From the NCBI GenBank assembly GCA_051011575.1, contig JBPCTR010000230.1, positions 1 through 52,425 on the forward strand: a stretch of 52,425 nucleotides of DNA, read 5' to 3'. This document shows, in pieces, positions 15,741 through 25,148 of this stretch; the stretch's first letter is position 1, and the number at the start of each line of letters is the position of its first letter. This DNA is from SHLQ01 sp051011575. Lineage in GTDB: Bacteria; Actinomycetota; Acidimicrobiia; Acidimicrobiales; SHLQ01. The notes beneath the pieces were generated by a model that saw only the letters and a program-made list of their open reading frames with translations, was not told where the DNA came from and ran no database searches. Position numbers and translations under genes: made by a program.

Positions 15741-16750
15741 TGATGGCGACGATTGCCGACCCGGCAAAGCTCGATCAGCTCGCACGTGTTCTTGTCGCCA
15801 TCGGCGAGGACCGCGCCGCGGCCATTGTGCAGACCTTCCCGCCGGACTCCCTTCCCGCGATCGCGGAGGCGATGTCGCAGGTGCCCGAGCTCTCGGAGGA
15901 AGAGGTGGCCGAGGTCCTCGAGACCATGGTCGACGTCCTCAACACCCCTCCTACCCCGAGCGGTGACATGCGCTACGTGAACGACGTGATCGAGCGTGCG
16001 TTCGGCGCCGAAACCGCTGCCGACGTGCGCGAAGCGCTCGATCCGGCTCGAAGGCCCTTTGGATTCCTGTCGATCGGCGATCCGGCCATCGTCGCTCGAG
16101 CGATCAGCAAGGAGCCGATCGGCGTACTCGCCCTCGCCCTCGCATCCCTGGATTCCGGCGTGTCATCGAAGATTCTCAAGTACTTCGAACCGGATGCCCA
16201 GGCCGAGCTGCACATCCGGATCGCGACGATCTCCCCGGTCAGCGAACAGCTGCTACTCGACGTCGAATCCGACCTTCGAGCCCGTATAACGCCTCTCATT
16301 CAGCCCGATGGCGTAGAAGAGATCCCGGGGATGGAGGTCGTCGTCGACATTCTCGGACAGGCATCGAAGAAGCTCGAGAAGCGAATCCTCGACCAGATCG
16401 CCGAACGGGACGAGGACCTCGCCCTGAAGATCCGTGAAGCCTTGTTCGTCTTCGAGGACATCGCCGTGCTCGACAATCGGGCCATCCAGGAAATCCTGAA
16501 GGTCGTCGACACCAGCGACCTCTCGCTCGCGCTCTACCCCGCCGAGGAGGCGGTCCGAGAAAAGTTCATGTCGAATCTCTCGACCCGTGCCCGCGAAAAC
16601 CTCGCGGAGGAAATCGAGTTCCTTCGCAATCCTGCTGCCGGCGATATGCGTGCCGCTCAGAAGCGGATCGTGGCCGAAGTCCGAGCACTCGAGGAGTCGG
16701 GTGCGATCACCATCGATCGAGGGGGCGACGACGACGATGACGACGAATAG
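15740..16750 (+). CDS. fliG: Flagellar motor switch protein FliG (336 aa)
   Basis: FliG transmits stator torque to the MS ring. The sequence follows the FliG layout: N-terminal FliF-binding helices (LPAIAEAMSQVPELSEEEVA), the middle armadillo domain (ISKEPIGVLALALASLDSGV), and a C-terminal torque domain (ALKIREALFVFEDIAVLDNR, FMSNLSTRARENLAEEIEFL). The charged residues used for torque are within this last part. An acidic tail GGDDDDDDE ends the protein and its codons overlap the fliH start. Confidence 0.96.
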   Translation: MMATIADPAKLDQLARVLVAIGEDRAAAIVQTFPPDSLPAIAEAMSQVPELSEEEVAEVLETMVDVLNTPPTPSGDMRYVNDVIERAFGAETAADVREALDPARRPFGFLSIGDPAIVARAISKEPIGVLALALASLDSGVSSKILKYFEPDAQAELHIRIATISPVSEQLLLDVESDLRARITPLIQPDGVEEIPGMEVVVDILGQASKKLEKRILDQIAERDEDLALKIREALFVFEDIAVLDNRAIQEILKVVDTSDLSLALYPAEEAVREKFMSNLSTRARENLAEEIEFLRNPAAGDMRAAQKRIVAEVRALEESGAITIDRGGDDDDDDE

Positions 16751-17381
16751 ACCCCGCGTCCTCAAGGCGGCCGACGTCGCATCTGTCGCAGATCTCACCG
16801 TCGACTTGCGGCCGTTCGCGGCCTACGCCAACGGCGACGCGACTGGCGAACCCGCAACGCTGGCTCACGGAAATGGCGACCACGGCCGAACGATCGACCT
16901 CGCTGAGGTCGAACAACGTTGCGCCGATGCCCATGCGCGCGGCTTGGCCGAGGGGTCCGATCAGCTGCGCGACGCGCTCGAGACGACCCGAGGCTCGCTC
17001 GATCAGCTGCTCGAGGCGCGACCTGACGCACTTGTCGCCGCCATGCGCGCCGACACACGGGACGTTGTCGACGCGGCGATCGCGCTGGCTCGATGGGTGC
17101 TGGCGAAGGAACTCGCCGACCCCGACACCCTGTGGGAAATGGTGCAGCGCGCGTTGCTCCACGCGGAGTCACCGACTCCCCTGCGGATCCAGGTTCAGCC
17201 CGACGTTGCCAGCGTGCTGCGCGATCTCGTCGGACCCGACATCACCGTCGTTGCCGACGGGAACCTCACCTCTGGCGAGTTCGTTTGTCGGACCGACGGA
17301 CCAACGATCAGCTTCCGGGTCGAGGAAGCGCTGGCGCTGGCTTCGACCGCACTCGAAGGAGATGACGATGGCACTCGCTGA
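16737..17381 (+). CDS. fliH: Flagellar export ATPase regulator FliH (214 aa)
   Basis: FliH dimers hold FliI and tether it to the C ring. ATG 16737 lies in the acidic tail codons of fliG, an overlap of 14 bases. The protein has a variable N-terminus, then a helical segment (AEVEQRCADAHARGLAEGSD, with the A/G-rich repeats usual for FliH) and a C-terminal FliH/HrpE-type domain (DAAIALARWVLAKELADPDT, TSGEFVCRTDGPTISFRVEE). The position just before fliI supports the call; family sequence conservation is low. Confidence 0.88.
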   Translation: MTTNRPRVLKAADVASVADLTVDLRPFAAYANGDATGEPATLAHGNGDHGRTIDLAEVEQRCADAHARGLAEGSDQLRDALETTRGSLDQLLEARPDALVAAMRADTRDVVDAAIALARWVLAKELADPDTLWEMVQRALLHAESPTPLRIQVQPDVASVLRDLVGPDITVVADGNLTSGEFVCRTDGPTISFRVEEALALASTALEGDDDGTR

Positions 17382-18696
17382 GCTACTCGATGACGTATCG
17401 CCGTTTCGCGTCAGCGGCCAGGTGACCGGAATTTCGGGCCTGGAGATCACTGTGCAGGGCCTGGACGCTGCGGTCGGCACGGTCGTCCACGTCGGAACGG
17501 AGCGCACCCCGGCCGAGGTCGTGGCGATTCGACACAACCAGTGTGTGACGATGGCGCTCACCGAGGTTCAGGGAATCGCTCCCGGCGATCCCGTCGATGC
17601 GGGAACGCCGCTGCGCCTCGAGGTTGGCGATTCGCTTCGCGGCCGGACTCTGGACGCGCTCGGGCGACCCATAGATGGACTCGGGCCGATCGGCGGACCG
17701 ACCGAACGAATCCCGCTCGAGTCGAAGGTGCCCGGCCCACTCACTCGCCAGCGCATCTCGGATCCCCTTGGACTCGGCGTGAGAGCGATCGACGCCCTTT
17801 TGCCCTGCGGACGCGGCCAGCGCGTCGGAATCTTCGCCGGCAGTGGGGTCGGGAAGAGCTCCCTCCTCGGCATGATGGCGCGCGGCACCCAAGCCGACGT
17901 GGTGGTCGTCGGGCTGATCGGTGAACGGGGCCGCGAGGTTCGCGAATTCATCGAGGACGATCTCGGTCCTGCCGGGATGCAAAACGCAGTCGTGATCGCG
18001 GCGACCTCGGACGAACCAGCACCGGTTCGACTCAGAGCAGCATTCACCGCTACTCGGGTCGCCGAATGGTTCGCGTCGCACGGGCTCGACGTTCTACTCC
18101 TCATGGACTCGGTGACCCGGGTCGCGATGGCACAACGGGAGGTCGGTCTCACGGCGGGAGAACCGCCAACGACCCGTGGTTACCCGCCGTCGGTGTTCGC
18201 CATGCTCCCCAGGCTCCTCGAACGTGCCGGACCACTCGCCACCGGATCGATCACAGGCGTGTACACCGTGCTCGTCGAAGGTGACGACCTCAGTGAGCCC
18301 GTAACCGATCACGTGCGGTCGATTCTCGACGGGCACGTCGTGCTCAGCCGAGATCTCGCAGCGGCGGGCCACTTCCCGACAATCGATGTCCTCAACAGCG
18401 TGAGCAGGCTCGCCAGCCGCGTGGCCACTCCCTCACATCTGACCGATGCGACGGCGGTGCGCCGACTCCTGCTGGAATGGGAGAGCGGTCGGGACCTCGT
18501 CGAACTCGGTGCCTATCACGGCGGCACGAACCCCGAGCTGGACGCGTTTCTCACCCTGCGGAGCCCGATCGAGTCTTTCTTGCGACAGAACATCGACGAG
18601 GTCATCGAGCGGGATCGGTCGATGGGCGAGCTGACTGCGCTCAGCGATGCGATCAGGTCCCTCGGTGCCGCGGGCGGAGTGGAGACGGCGTCATGA
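17368..18696 (+). CDS. fliI: Flagellar export ATPase FliI (442 aa)
   Basis: FliI is the F1-like ATPase of flagellar export. Walker A is GSGVGKS at residues 158-164; the Walker B region LDVLLLMDSVTRVAMAQREV and the GRGREVREF-like GLIGERGREVREFIEDDLG follow. The C-terminal ESFLRQN motif is also conserved. I chose ATG 17368 because AAGGAG lies six bases upstream, whereas ATG 17362 would have no spacing. It overlaps fliH by 14 bases and fliJ by four. Confidence 0.97.
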   Translation: MALAELLDDVSPFRVSGQVTGISGLEITVQGLDAAVGTVVHVGTERTPAEVVAIRHNQCVTMALTEVQGIAPGDPVDAGTPLRLEVGDSLRGRTLDALGRPIDGLGPIGGPTERIPLESKVPGPLTRQRISDPLGLGVRAIDALLPCGRGQRVGIFAGSGVGKSSLLGMMARGTQADVVVVGLIGERGREVREFIEDDLGPAGMQNAVVIAATSDEPAPVRLRAAFTATRVAEWFASHGLDVLLLMDSVTRVAMAQREVGLTAGEPPTTRGYPPSVFAMLPRLLERAGPLATGSITGVYTVLVEGDDLSEPVTDHVRSILDGHVVLSRDLAAAGHFPTIDVLNSVSRLASRVATPSHLTDATAVRRLLLEWESGRDLVELGAYHGGTNPELDAFLTLRSPIESFLRQNIDEVIERDRSMGELTALSDAIRSLGAAGGVETAS

Positions 18697-19115
18697 AGAA
18701 GAATTCTCGAATTCACGCCGTCATTCGACTTTCCCGACATCGGGAGCGTGCAGCGAAGGCAAAACACGCGGACAACCTGCGTCGGCTCGAGGAAGCCCGT
18801 TCGCAGTTCGTCGATGCGCAACATCGTGCATCCGTCGAAGACATGCGAGCCGACTCGCTCGATGAGCTTCACCGTCATCGGATGCGGAAGGCGCTGGCTG
18901 CGCAGGTCGCGCTGGGTCACGAGTCCGATGTTCGGGATCAGGTCGAACAAGCCGTCATCGCCCAGAACGAGCTCCACGCGGCGATGCGGTACAAGCGCAC
19001 GGTCGAACGTATCGAAGATCGGCACCGCAAGGCATGGGCCGTCCTCGCGACCCAGGCCGCCGACCGAGCGATCGACGACATCGCCATCGCCGGCTGGAAA
19101 CGGAGGCAGTCATGA
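18693..19115 (+). CDS. fliJ: Flagellar export protein FliJ (140 aa)
   Basis: FliJ is the coiled-coil stalk that couples FliI to FlhA. The 140 residues are almost wholly helical and charged, with heptad-like runs (RERAAKAKHADNLRRLEEAR, DQVEQAVIAQNELHAAMRYK). The length fits the family. Identification rests on this structure and on its place directly after fliI, with an ATGA overlap. Confidence 0.88.
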   Translation: MKKNSRIHAVIRLSRHRERAAKAKHADNLRRLEEARSQFVDAQHRASVEDMRADSLDELHRHRMRKALAAQVALGHESDVRDQVEQAVIAQNELHAAMRYKRTVERIEDRHRKAWAVLATQAADRAIDDIAIAGWKRRQS

Positions 19116-20719
19116 ATGGATTGTTTGGAGTCCTGAGTCGAATCGGCACGATCGAGGCCCGATTCGGAGCGGCGAGTGCCACACCGATCGGCACGGCCGG
19201 CACGGAGTCCGCGTCGTTCGGTTCACTTCTCGAGTCCGTTGACGCACCCAACTCAGGTTCTCGCGCATTTGCGTTCTCGGGCCTCACCGGAGGAGCGGGC
19301 ACCACCCCCGGAACCCTGCCGAACATCTCGCCTGCGCTTCGACGTGCATTCGAGGAAGCTGCCGATCGCTACGACCTCGATGTGAACTTCCTGATGGCGG
19401 TCTCCTGGACCGAATCGGCGTTCAACCCTGACGCCGTCTCGCATGCCGGCGCAATCGGTCTGATGCAGCTCATGCCGGGCACCGCGGCCGGACTCGGGGT
19501 GAATCCTCGTGATCCCCTCGAGAACATCGACGGAGGCGCGCGCTATCTGCGGGAGCAGCTCGATCGATTCGGATCACCCGAACTGGCCCTCGCCGCCTAC
19601 AACGCCGGACCCGGCGCGGTGCAGAGGTATGGCGGAGTCCCGCCGTTCGAGGAAACACAGAACTACGTGCCCCGGGTGATGGATCGATTCCGTGCACTCC
19701 TCGGCGCCGGGGTCGCCGGACTGAACAGTCCCGGTTCCGTCACGCCGACTGGCGCGAATCCAGTCGTCTCGGCCGCAGCCACGCCGGCGGCATCAGAGCT
19801 GGCAAACCCCAACCCGAGCCCCGACGCGGTTCGTGGTGAGGCAACCCAACCGCCGACGAAGCCGGCCGAGAACCCAGCGGCGATCGTCGATGCGGCGCCG
19901 GTACGCGTCGATGGCAACGAACAGCAGGACACTCGCCGCCGGGCGACGCCTGAGGTCAGGGCGTCCGAGTTGCAGCGAACCGTGATCACACCCGCTCAGG
20001 CCAGCGCCGCATCGACCGATCGTTCGGTCGATCTGGTCTCAGCGAGCACAGCGGGACCCCAGGTCGCGGCGTCCTCGGCCATCGCAGGGGAGATCATCGA
20101 GTCGAACGAGCCCGCGGCCGCCGAGATCATCAGCCAGGCGGTCGCCGATGGCGTGGCCCGTGAATCGTCGTCGTCCTCAACCTGGGGTGATGGGTCCCGA
20201 CCCGGTGATGGCGGACCCAGCACCGACGGCGGTTCCGCGTCGTCGCCATCGCTGAGTGCGGTTTCAGCTTCAGCGACACCGGGCACCACTGCGTCACCGA
20301 ACGTGACGCTCGCCGAGCCGGTTCCGATCAGCCGTGTGCCGGAGGCCCTGATGCAATTCGTGCAGCGCGGAGAGAACCAGATGGTTCGTCTGCAACTCGA
20401 CCCGGATGGGCTCGGCGAGATCTCCATACAGCTCTCCATGACAGCGACCGGCGAGGTGGCGGTGGAGATTCTCACCGAATCCGACACCACCGCGGCGCTG
20501 TTGGGACGAATCCGCGAAGCGCTCGACGCCAACCTGCGCAGCGAAGGGCTTCATCTCGACTCGTTCGACGTGTCGAGCCAGAGCGACACCGAAGAATCGA
20601 CCGCTGAGTCCGCTCGAGATGAGCGGGCTCGCGAGTCCGGCGATTCGGCCGACGACGTCGCTGATCCCGAAACCGAACCCGACCCAGACATCGACCGACC
20701 GTCGGTGCTCCGAATCTGA
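19112..20719 (+). CDS. fliK: Lytic transglycosylase-FliK hook-length control fusion (535 aa)
   Basis: Two activities in one open frame. Residues about 72-200 form an SLT-type lytic transglycosylase domain: catalytic Glu101 in VSWTESAFNPDAVSHAGAIG, then LMQLMPGTAAGLGVNP and LALAAYNAGPGAVQRYGG. A ~200-residue Ala/Pro/Ser/Thr-rich linker follows. Residues about 405-490 form the FliK C-terminal domain (MVRLQLDPDGLGEISIQLSM, EALDANLRSEGLHLDSFDV), which contacts FlhB to stop hook growth. No signal peptide is seen, consistent with export through the flagellar channel. The order fliJ-fliK-flgD is standard; the fused enzyme may open the wall for the rod, a job done elsewhere by FlgJ. Confidence 0.9.
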   Translation: MNGLFGVLSRIGTIEARFGAASATPIGTAGTESASFGSLLESVDAPNSGSRAFAFSGLTGGAGTTPGTLPNISPALRRAFEEAADRYDLDVNFLMAVSWTESAFNPDAVSHAGAIGLMQLMPGTAAGLGVNPRDPLENIDGGARYLREQLDRFGSPELALAAYNAGPGAVQRYGGVPPFEETQNYVPRVMDRFRALLGAGVAGLNSPGSVTPTGANPVVSAAATPAASELANPNPSPDAVRGEATQPPTKPAENPAAIVDAAPVRVDGNEQQDTRRRATPEVRASELQRTVITPAQASAASTDRSVDLVSASTAGPQVAASSAIAGEIIESNEPAAAEIISQAVADGVARESSSSSTWGDGSRPGDGGPSTDGGSASSPSLSAVSASATPGTTASPNVTLAEPVPISRVPEALMQFVQRGENQMVRLQLDPDGLGEISIQLSMTATGEVAVEILTESDTTAALLGRIREALDANLRSEGLHLDSFDVSSQSDTEESTAESARDERARESGDSADDVADPETEPDPDIDRPSVLRI

Positions 20720-20726
20720 GGAAATC

Positions 20727-21155
20727 ATGATCAACGGAATCAGTGGTATCGCCACGAGTGAGACGAGTCAGCCCATGATCGCCGACTCGATGGGGAACGA
20801 CAGAGATCTCTTTCTGAAGCTCCTCGTCGCGCAGGTCCAGTATCAGGACCCTCTCGAGCCCATGGACAACCAGGAGTACCTGGCCCAGACAGCTCAGTTC
20901 ACGATGGTCGAGCAGATCACGCGAATGGCAGAACAGACATCGGAACTCCTTGCGTTCCAACGTGCGACCCTCGCGTCGGGAATGATCGGCCAAACCGTGA
21001 CCGCCGTCGACGAATCAGAGGCGAGCACGACCGGGGTCGTGTCGGGGGTCGATTACAACTTCGGCGATCCACAACTTCTCATCGACGGCCAACGGGTCGG
21101 ACTCGACGAGGTGGTGGCCGCTGGTGCGACGCCAGAGGAGGAGTCGACCGACTGA
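20727..21155 (+). CDS. flgD: Flagellar hook scaffold/cap protein FlgD (142 aa)
   Basis: FlgD caps the growing hook. The conserved core FLKLLVAQVQYQDPLEPMDN followed by EYLAQTAQFTMVEQITRM is diagnostic. It is a short form, close to Gram-positive FlgD, without the C-terminal Ig-like extension of enteric FlgD. GAGG lies just before the start, seven bases after the fliK stop. Confidence 0.96.
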   Translation: MINGISGIATSETSQPMIADSMGNDRDLFLKLLVAQVQYQDPLEPMDNQEYLAQTAQFTMVEQITRMAEQTSELLAFQRATLASGMIGQTVTAVDESEASTTGVVSGVDYNFGDPQLLIDGQRVGLDEVVAAGATPEEESTD

Positions 21156-21269
21156 CACCCACTCGGAATCTCACAGGACGATGCCAACGCCACGGATGGC
21201 GGACACGCACTTCAGCGCTCGAGCGATCGGGCAGATCGAGAAATCGATGACTACAAGGAGAACACAATC

Positions 21270-22496
21270 ATGATGCGTTCCATGTTCGCAGCCGTTTCCG
21301 GCCTGCGATCCCATCAGGTGATGGCCGACGTGATCGGCAACAACATCGCAAACGTCAACACGACCGGCTTCAAGTCGAGTCGCGTCGAGTTCGCGGACAC
21401 CATGTCGCAGCTCATGCAGGCGGGGTCACTCGCCACCAGCGCCGCGGCAAACGTGAATCCGACCCAGATTGGCCTCGGCGTCAAAGTTGCGGCCACGCAG
21501 CTGTCGCAGACACCGGGTGCCGCCCAGGTCACGAACCAGACCACCGACGTCGCGATCCAGGGCGATGGATTCTTCGTCGTTCGGATGGAGAACGAACAGC
21601 TGTATTCGAGGGCGGGCTCGTTCCGCTTTGATGCACTCGGACGTCTCGCAAACCCGTCGGGTGGGCTCGTGCAGGGTTGGCTGATCGACCCCGCCACGAA
21701 CGAGATCAACTCGAACGCACCCCTCACGGACATCGAGGTGCCGACGAGCTCGACGATCGAACCACAGATCACGACCGAGGTCGTCTATGGCGGCAACATG
21801 TCTGCCGTCGCTGCAGTGGGCGATCCCCCCGCTGAGTCTGTGATCGAGGTCGTCGACGGCCAGGGCGTACCCCACAAGGTGTCGCTCTCGTTCGAGAAGA
21901 CCGCGATCGATCAGTGGACCCTCACGATGACCGATGTCGCAGGCGGCGGCGTGATCAACACGACCACGCTCGACTTTGATCCAGCGAATGGCCAACTCGT
22001 TGCTCCCCCGGCTCCGTTCCCCGTCACGTTCACGACCCCGAACGGCGAGAACATCGTGTTCGACCTCGACCTCACCCAGACAACCCAGTACGGCACGCCC
22101 ACCGATCCTCGACTCATCTCGAGCGATGGATCAGAGGCCGGCTCGCTCAGAGGATTCGCAATCGATGCCAACGGCATCATCTCGGGAGTCTTCTCGAACG
22201 GTGAGACGCGTGATCTCGCTCAGCTCGCCCTCGCGGCGTTCTCCAACCCGAACGGGCTGGGAGCAGAGGGCGACACGGTGTTCCGCTCCACGCTCGCAAG
22301 TGGCGATGCCACCGTCGGTGCTGCTGGGACATCGGGCCGTGGCCTCCTCGCCGCCGGCCAGGTGGAGGCGTCAAACGTCGAGTTGGCCCTGGAGTTCACC
22401 AACTTGATCATCGCCCAGAGAGGCTTCCAGGCGAACAGCAGGGTGATCACTACGAGCGACGAGATGATCCAGGAACTCGTCAACCTGACGCGATAG
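21270..22496 (+). CDS. flgE: Flagellar hook protein FlgE (408 aa)
   Basis: Hook subunit exported by the flagellar apparatus. N-terminal MRSMFAAVSGLRSHQVMADV and NNIANVNTTGFKSSRVEFAD, and C-terminal EFTNLIIAQRGFQANSRVIT with TSDEMIQELVNL, are the paired D0/D1 helices of FlgE/F/G proteins. The ~300-residue middle fits FlgE rather than the shorter FlgF/FlgG. AAGGAGA lies 8-10 bases upstream of the tandem ATGs. It is the only FlgE/F/G-type gene in the window. Confidence 0.95.
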   Translation: MMRSMFAAVSGLRSHQVMADVIGNNIANVNTTGFKSSRVEFADTMSQLMQAGSLATSAAANVNPTQIGLGVKVAATQLSQTPGAAQVTNQTTDVAIQGDGFFVVRMENEQLYSRAGSFRFDALGRLANPSGGLVQGWLIDPATNEINSNAPLTDIEVPTSSTIEPQITTEVVYGGNMSAVAAVGDPPAESVIEVVDGQGVPHKVSLSFEKTAIDQWTLTMTDVAGGGVINTTTLDFDPANGQLVAPPAPFPVTFTTPNGENIVFDLDLTQTTQYGTPTDPRLISSDGSEAGSLRGFAIDANGIISGVFSNGETRDLAQLALAAFSNPNGLGAEGDTVFRSTLASGDATVGAAGTSGRGLLAAGQVEASNVELALEFTNLIIAQRGFQANSRVITTSDEMIQELVNLTR

Positions 22497-22593
22497 GCGA
22501 CTGGCGGTAGCGGCGGACCGGCGGCGATAGCAGCACCCAAGTGGTGTCTGCACGTGCGGCGACGGCGACTGCTCCCTCCGATGGGAGAGACAC

Positions 22594-22893
22594 ATGATTC
22601 AGACAACGAGATTGAACGGCAGCCATCTGGTGGTGAACGCCGACCTCATCGAGGTCATCGAGGCCACGCCCGACACGGTGATCACCCTCATCGACGGAAC
22701 CCGGTTCATCGTGGTCGAGAGCCCCGATGAGCTCATTCGGCGCATCCAGCTCTTTCGTGCAGGCGTTCTCCGTTTGCGCGACGACCCCGAGCTTTCATCG
22801 AGCCATTCGGGCGGCGACCGCTCGCTCAGCGTGGTCCCGAACGAGGGGGCCCGACGTGACGATGGTCGAACGATCAAGAGAGAGGGGCGGTAG
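22594..22893 (+). CDS. flbD: FlbD family flagellar protein (99 aa)
   Basis: FlbD (SwrD) is a small protein encoded after flgE in many bacteria and needed for full motor power in Bacillus. MIQTTRLNGSHLVVNADLIE and VITLIDGTRFIVVESPDELI match the family beta-rich core. A 35-residue polar tail is extra. The 97-base space before it contains a CTCCC/GGGAG hairpin immediately upstream of the start. Confidence 0.9.
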   Translation: MIQTTRLNGSHLVVNADLIEVIEATPDTVITLIDGTRFIVVESPDELIRRIQLFRAGVLRLRDDPELSSSHSGGDRSLSVVPNEGARRDDGRTIKREGR

Positions 22894-22896
22894 GCA

Positions 22897-23685
22897 ATGG
22901 ATCCGATAACCCTTGCGGGTCTTGCAATGGCAATTGGCGCAACGATGGGCGCCATGATCATGGGCGGTATCGACCCTGTCGGTGTGTTCCTGTCATCTCC
23001 GAGCTCGATCATTCTCGTCGTGTGCGGCACGATCGGCGCAACGCTTGCGTCCGGCTCGATGGGCGAGGCCACCGGCTTCGTCAAGGTGATGCTGAAGGCG
23101 CTCATGCCGCCGGCAGAGCCGGACTCCGAGAAGACGATTCAGACGGTGCTCGAATTCGCCGACACCGCACGTCGAGACGGCCTCCTCGCCCTCGAGGAAA
23201 GCGTTGCCACACTCGACGACGAGTTCCTTCAACGCGGCGTCCAGATGGCTGTCGATGGGACGGACCCCGAGGTGGTGCGAGAGGTCCTCGAGACCGACAT
23301 CGCTGCGACGGAGGACAGACACAAGGTCGGTGTCGGCTTCTTCGACAGGTGCGTCGGATATGCACCTGCGTTCGGAGTGGCCGGAACGGTGATCGGCCTG
23401 ATCGACATGTTGAACAACCTCGACGATCCGTCGGCACTCGGCCCGGCGATTGGCGTGGCGTTCGCGACCACACTCTGGGGCGTGTTCTTGGCGAACTACA
23501 TCTTCTCGCCCATGGCCAACCGGCTGCGGACGTCATCGAAGCAGGAAATCGCGTACAAGAACATGGTGCTGGAAGGCGTGATCGCCATCCAGGCCGGGGC
23601 CAGCCCCCGCGCGGTGGCGGACCGTCTCGCCGCGTATCTGGCGCCGTCGGCGCGCGAATCGATCGACGGGAGCAAGAGTGCCTAA
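22897..23685 (+). CDS. motA: Flagellar stator protein MotA (262 aa)
   Basis: MotA forms the ion channel ring with MotB and pushes on FliG. Four hydrophobic segments are visible: two near the N-terminus (ITLAGLAMAIGATMGAMIMG, IILVVCGTIGATLA) and two at about residues 145-200 (YAPAFGVAGTVIGLIDMLNN, ATTLWGVFLANYIFSPMANR). A large cytoplasmic loop lies between. The conserved PAFGxxGTVxGLI motif is present. It overlaps motB by eight bases. Confidence 0.96.
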   Translation: MDPITLAGLAMAIGATMGAMIMGGIDPVGVFLSSPSSIILVVCGTIGATLASGSMGEATGFVKVMLKALMPPAEPDSEKTIQTVLEFADTARRDGLLALEESVATLDDEFLQRGVQMAVDGTDPEVVREVLETDIAATEDRHKVGVGFFDRCVGYAPAFGVAGTVIGLIDMLNNLDDPSALGPAIGVAFATTLWGVFLANYIFSPMANRLRTSSKQEIAYKNMVLEGVIAIQAGASPRAVADRLAAYLAPSARESIDGSKSA

Positions 23686-24679
23686 GCACAAGTGTCCCGA
23701 GCCGGAGCCGGACAACTCGAAGGCGTGGCTCGACAGCTACGCAGATGCAATGACGCTGCTTCTCGCGTTCTTCATCCTGTTGTTCGCGTTCTCGCTCGTG
23801 GATCAAAAGAAATTCCTCGAGTTCAAAGCGGGCCTGCACCTTGCGGCGGGAAAGGCCGCACCCACCCTCGACGGCGGAAACGGCATCCTCGACCTGGGCA
23901 GTGGTGTCACACCGCAGGTCGCGGCACCTCCGGTACTCGCGAATCAAGAGAAGACCGATCAGCGTTTCGACGTATCGAAAATCGACCCGTCGACCGCGTC
24001 GGTTCTCTACGACGAGCTCCGAGACCAGATACAGGCGATGCGCGCCACGCCGTTCGTGGAGGTCGAGAGGAATGCGCGCGGCGTCACGATTCGCATGGAC
24101 GCGTCGGTGGCGTTTGCATCGGGCTCGTCCGAACTCGTGCCCGATGGTGCCACGATTCTCTCCGGCCTCACACCCGTTCTCGAAGAGATCGACAATCCAA
24201 TCCTCATCGAAGGCCACACCGACAGCCAACCGACCAACGGTGGGGGTGGCTTCGCCACGAACTGGGAACTGTCGGCGATGCGGGCGGTAACCACATTGAG
24301 GTACATGTCCGAGATCCTCGGCATGCCAGACGCCCGATTGTCAGCGATCGGACACGCGGACACGATGCCGCGCAGCACGAACGAGACCGCTGAAGGTCGC
24401 GCGGCCAACCGACGGGTCGAGCTCGTCGTTCTTATCGAAGAGGAGCAAGCGGCGGAGATCCTGGGGACACCGGGCCAACATCCGCTCAATATGACCGCCT
24501 CGTCCGGGGTCGCACCTTTCGTCGACCTCAGCATTCCCACGCCTCTCGAACTCGCTGGAGTGACGAGAGACCAATCGCTGTTCGACATCACGCCGCCGAT
24601 CGTGGGGCAGGTCTACAACGGCGACACGTCAACCGAATTCGTATCCGATCCGAGCGGACAGGAGCAGTCAGATGGCTGA
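23678..24679 (+). CDS. motB: Flagellar stator protein MotB (333 aa)
   Basis: MotB anchors the stator to peptidoglycan and carries the ion-binding aspartate. The single helix contains the signature SYADAMTLLLAFFILLFAFS, with Asp23 as the ion-binding residue. An OmpA-like peptidoglycan-binding domain follows (PILIEGHTDSQPTNGGGGFA, NWELSAMRAVTTLRYM, RAANRRVELVV). The C-terminal 70 residues are an unassigned extension. The start is GTG, within the end of motA. Confidence 0.95.
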   Translation: MPKHKCPEPEPDNSKAWLDSYADAMTLLLAFFILLFAFSLVDQKKFLEFKAGLHLAAGKAAPTLDGGNGILDLGSGVTPQVAAPPVLANQEKTDQRFDVSKIDPSTASVLYDELRDQIQAMRATPFVEVERNARGVTIRMDASVAFASGSSELVPDGATILSGLTPVLEEIDNPILIEGHTDSQPTNGGGGFATNWELSAMRAVTTLRYMSEILGMPDARLSAIGHADTMPRSTNETAEGRAANRRVELVVLIEEEQAAEILGTPGQHPLNMTASSGVAPFVDLSIPTPLELAGVTRDQSLFDITPPIVGQVYNGDTSTEFVSDPSGQEQSDG

Positions 24680-25148
24680 AGAAGAAAACGCAGAAGAAGA
24701 AGCGGCCGCGGCGGCTGCGAAGAAAAAGAAGATGATCATCGGTGGCGTTCTCGCGGCCGGTGCGATCTATCGATTCGTCCTCAGCGGCGGAGCCGCAGAG
24801 GAGGTCCCCGAAGCGATGGCTGCGGTCGAGGAGGTGGACGTCGCAGAAGGAGAGATCTTGCCGATTCCCGAGATGACGCTCAACCTTGCCGACCCGGAGG
24901 CCCTCCACTTCGCGCGAATCGGGCTCGCCGCTGTTCTTCTCGAAGGCGAGGACCCTGTCATCGCCGAGGGCAAACTGCCGATCATCCAGGACATCGTCAT
25001 CGACGTCGTTGGCAACCGCACGTTCGCGGAGCTGCGAGAGCCAGGCATCAAGAACATCCTGCGAGACGAGATCTCGGAGAAGACCCGTGAAGCATTCGAC
25101 GGTGAAACCGTGTCGCGTGTGATTTTCACGTCGTTCGTCATGCAATAG
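24672..25148 (+). CDS. fliL: Flagellar basal body protein FliL (158 aa)
   Basis: FliL surrounds the stator and modulates its function. The N-terminus is very acidic and alanine-rich, then KKKKMIIGGVLAAGAIYRFV forms a short membrane helix, and the periplasmic domain has LADPEALHFARIGLAAVLLE and a C-terminal VIFTSFVMQ, typical of FliL. It overlaps motB by eight bases. In many bacteria fliM follows fliL; here it does not, and 265 noncoding bases lead to the flagellins. Confidence 0.93.
   Translation: MAEEENAEEEAAAAAAKKKKMIIGGVLAAGAIYRFVLSGGAAEEVPEAMAAVEEVDVAEGEILPIPEMTLNLADPEALHFARIGLAAVLLEGEDPVIAEGKLPIIQDIVIDVVGNRTFAELREPGIKNILRDEISEKTREAFDGETVSRVIFTSFVMQ

Noticed and set aside
23102..24229. 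375-codon minus-strand ORF opposite motA/motB
   Set aside because: Shadow frame; arginine-rich C-terminal half and no motif.
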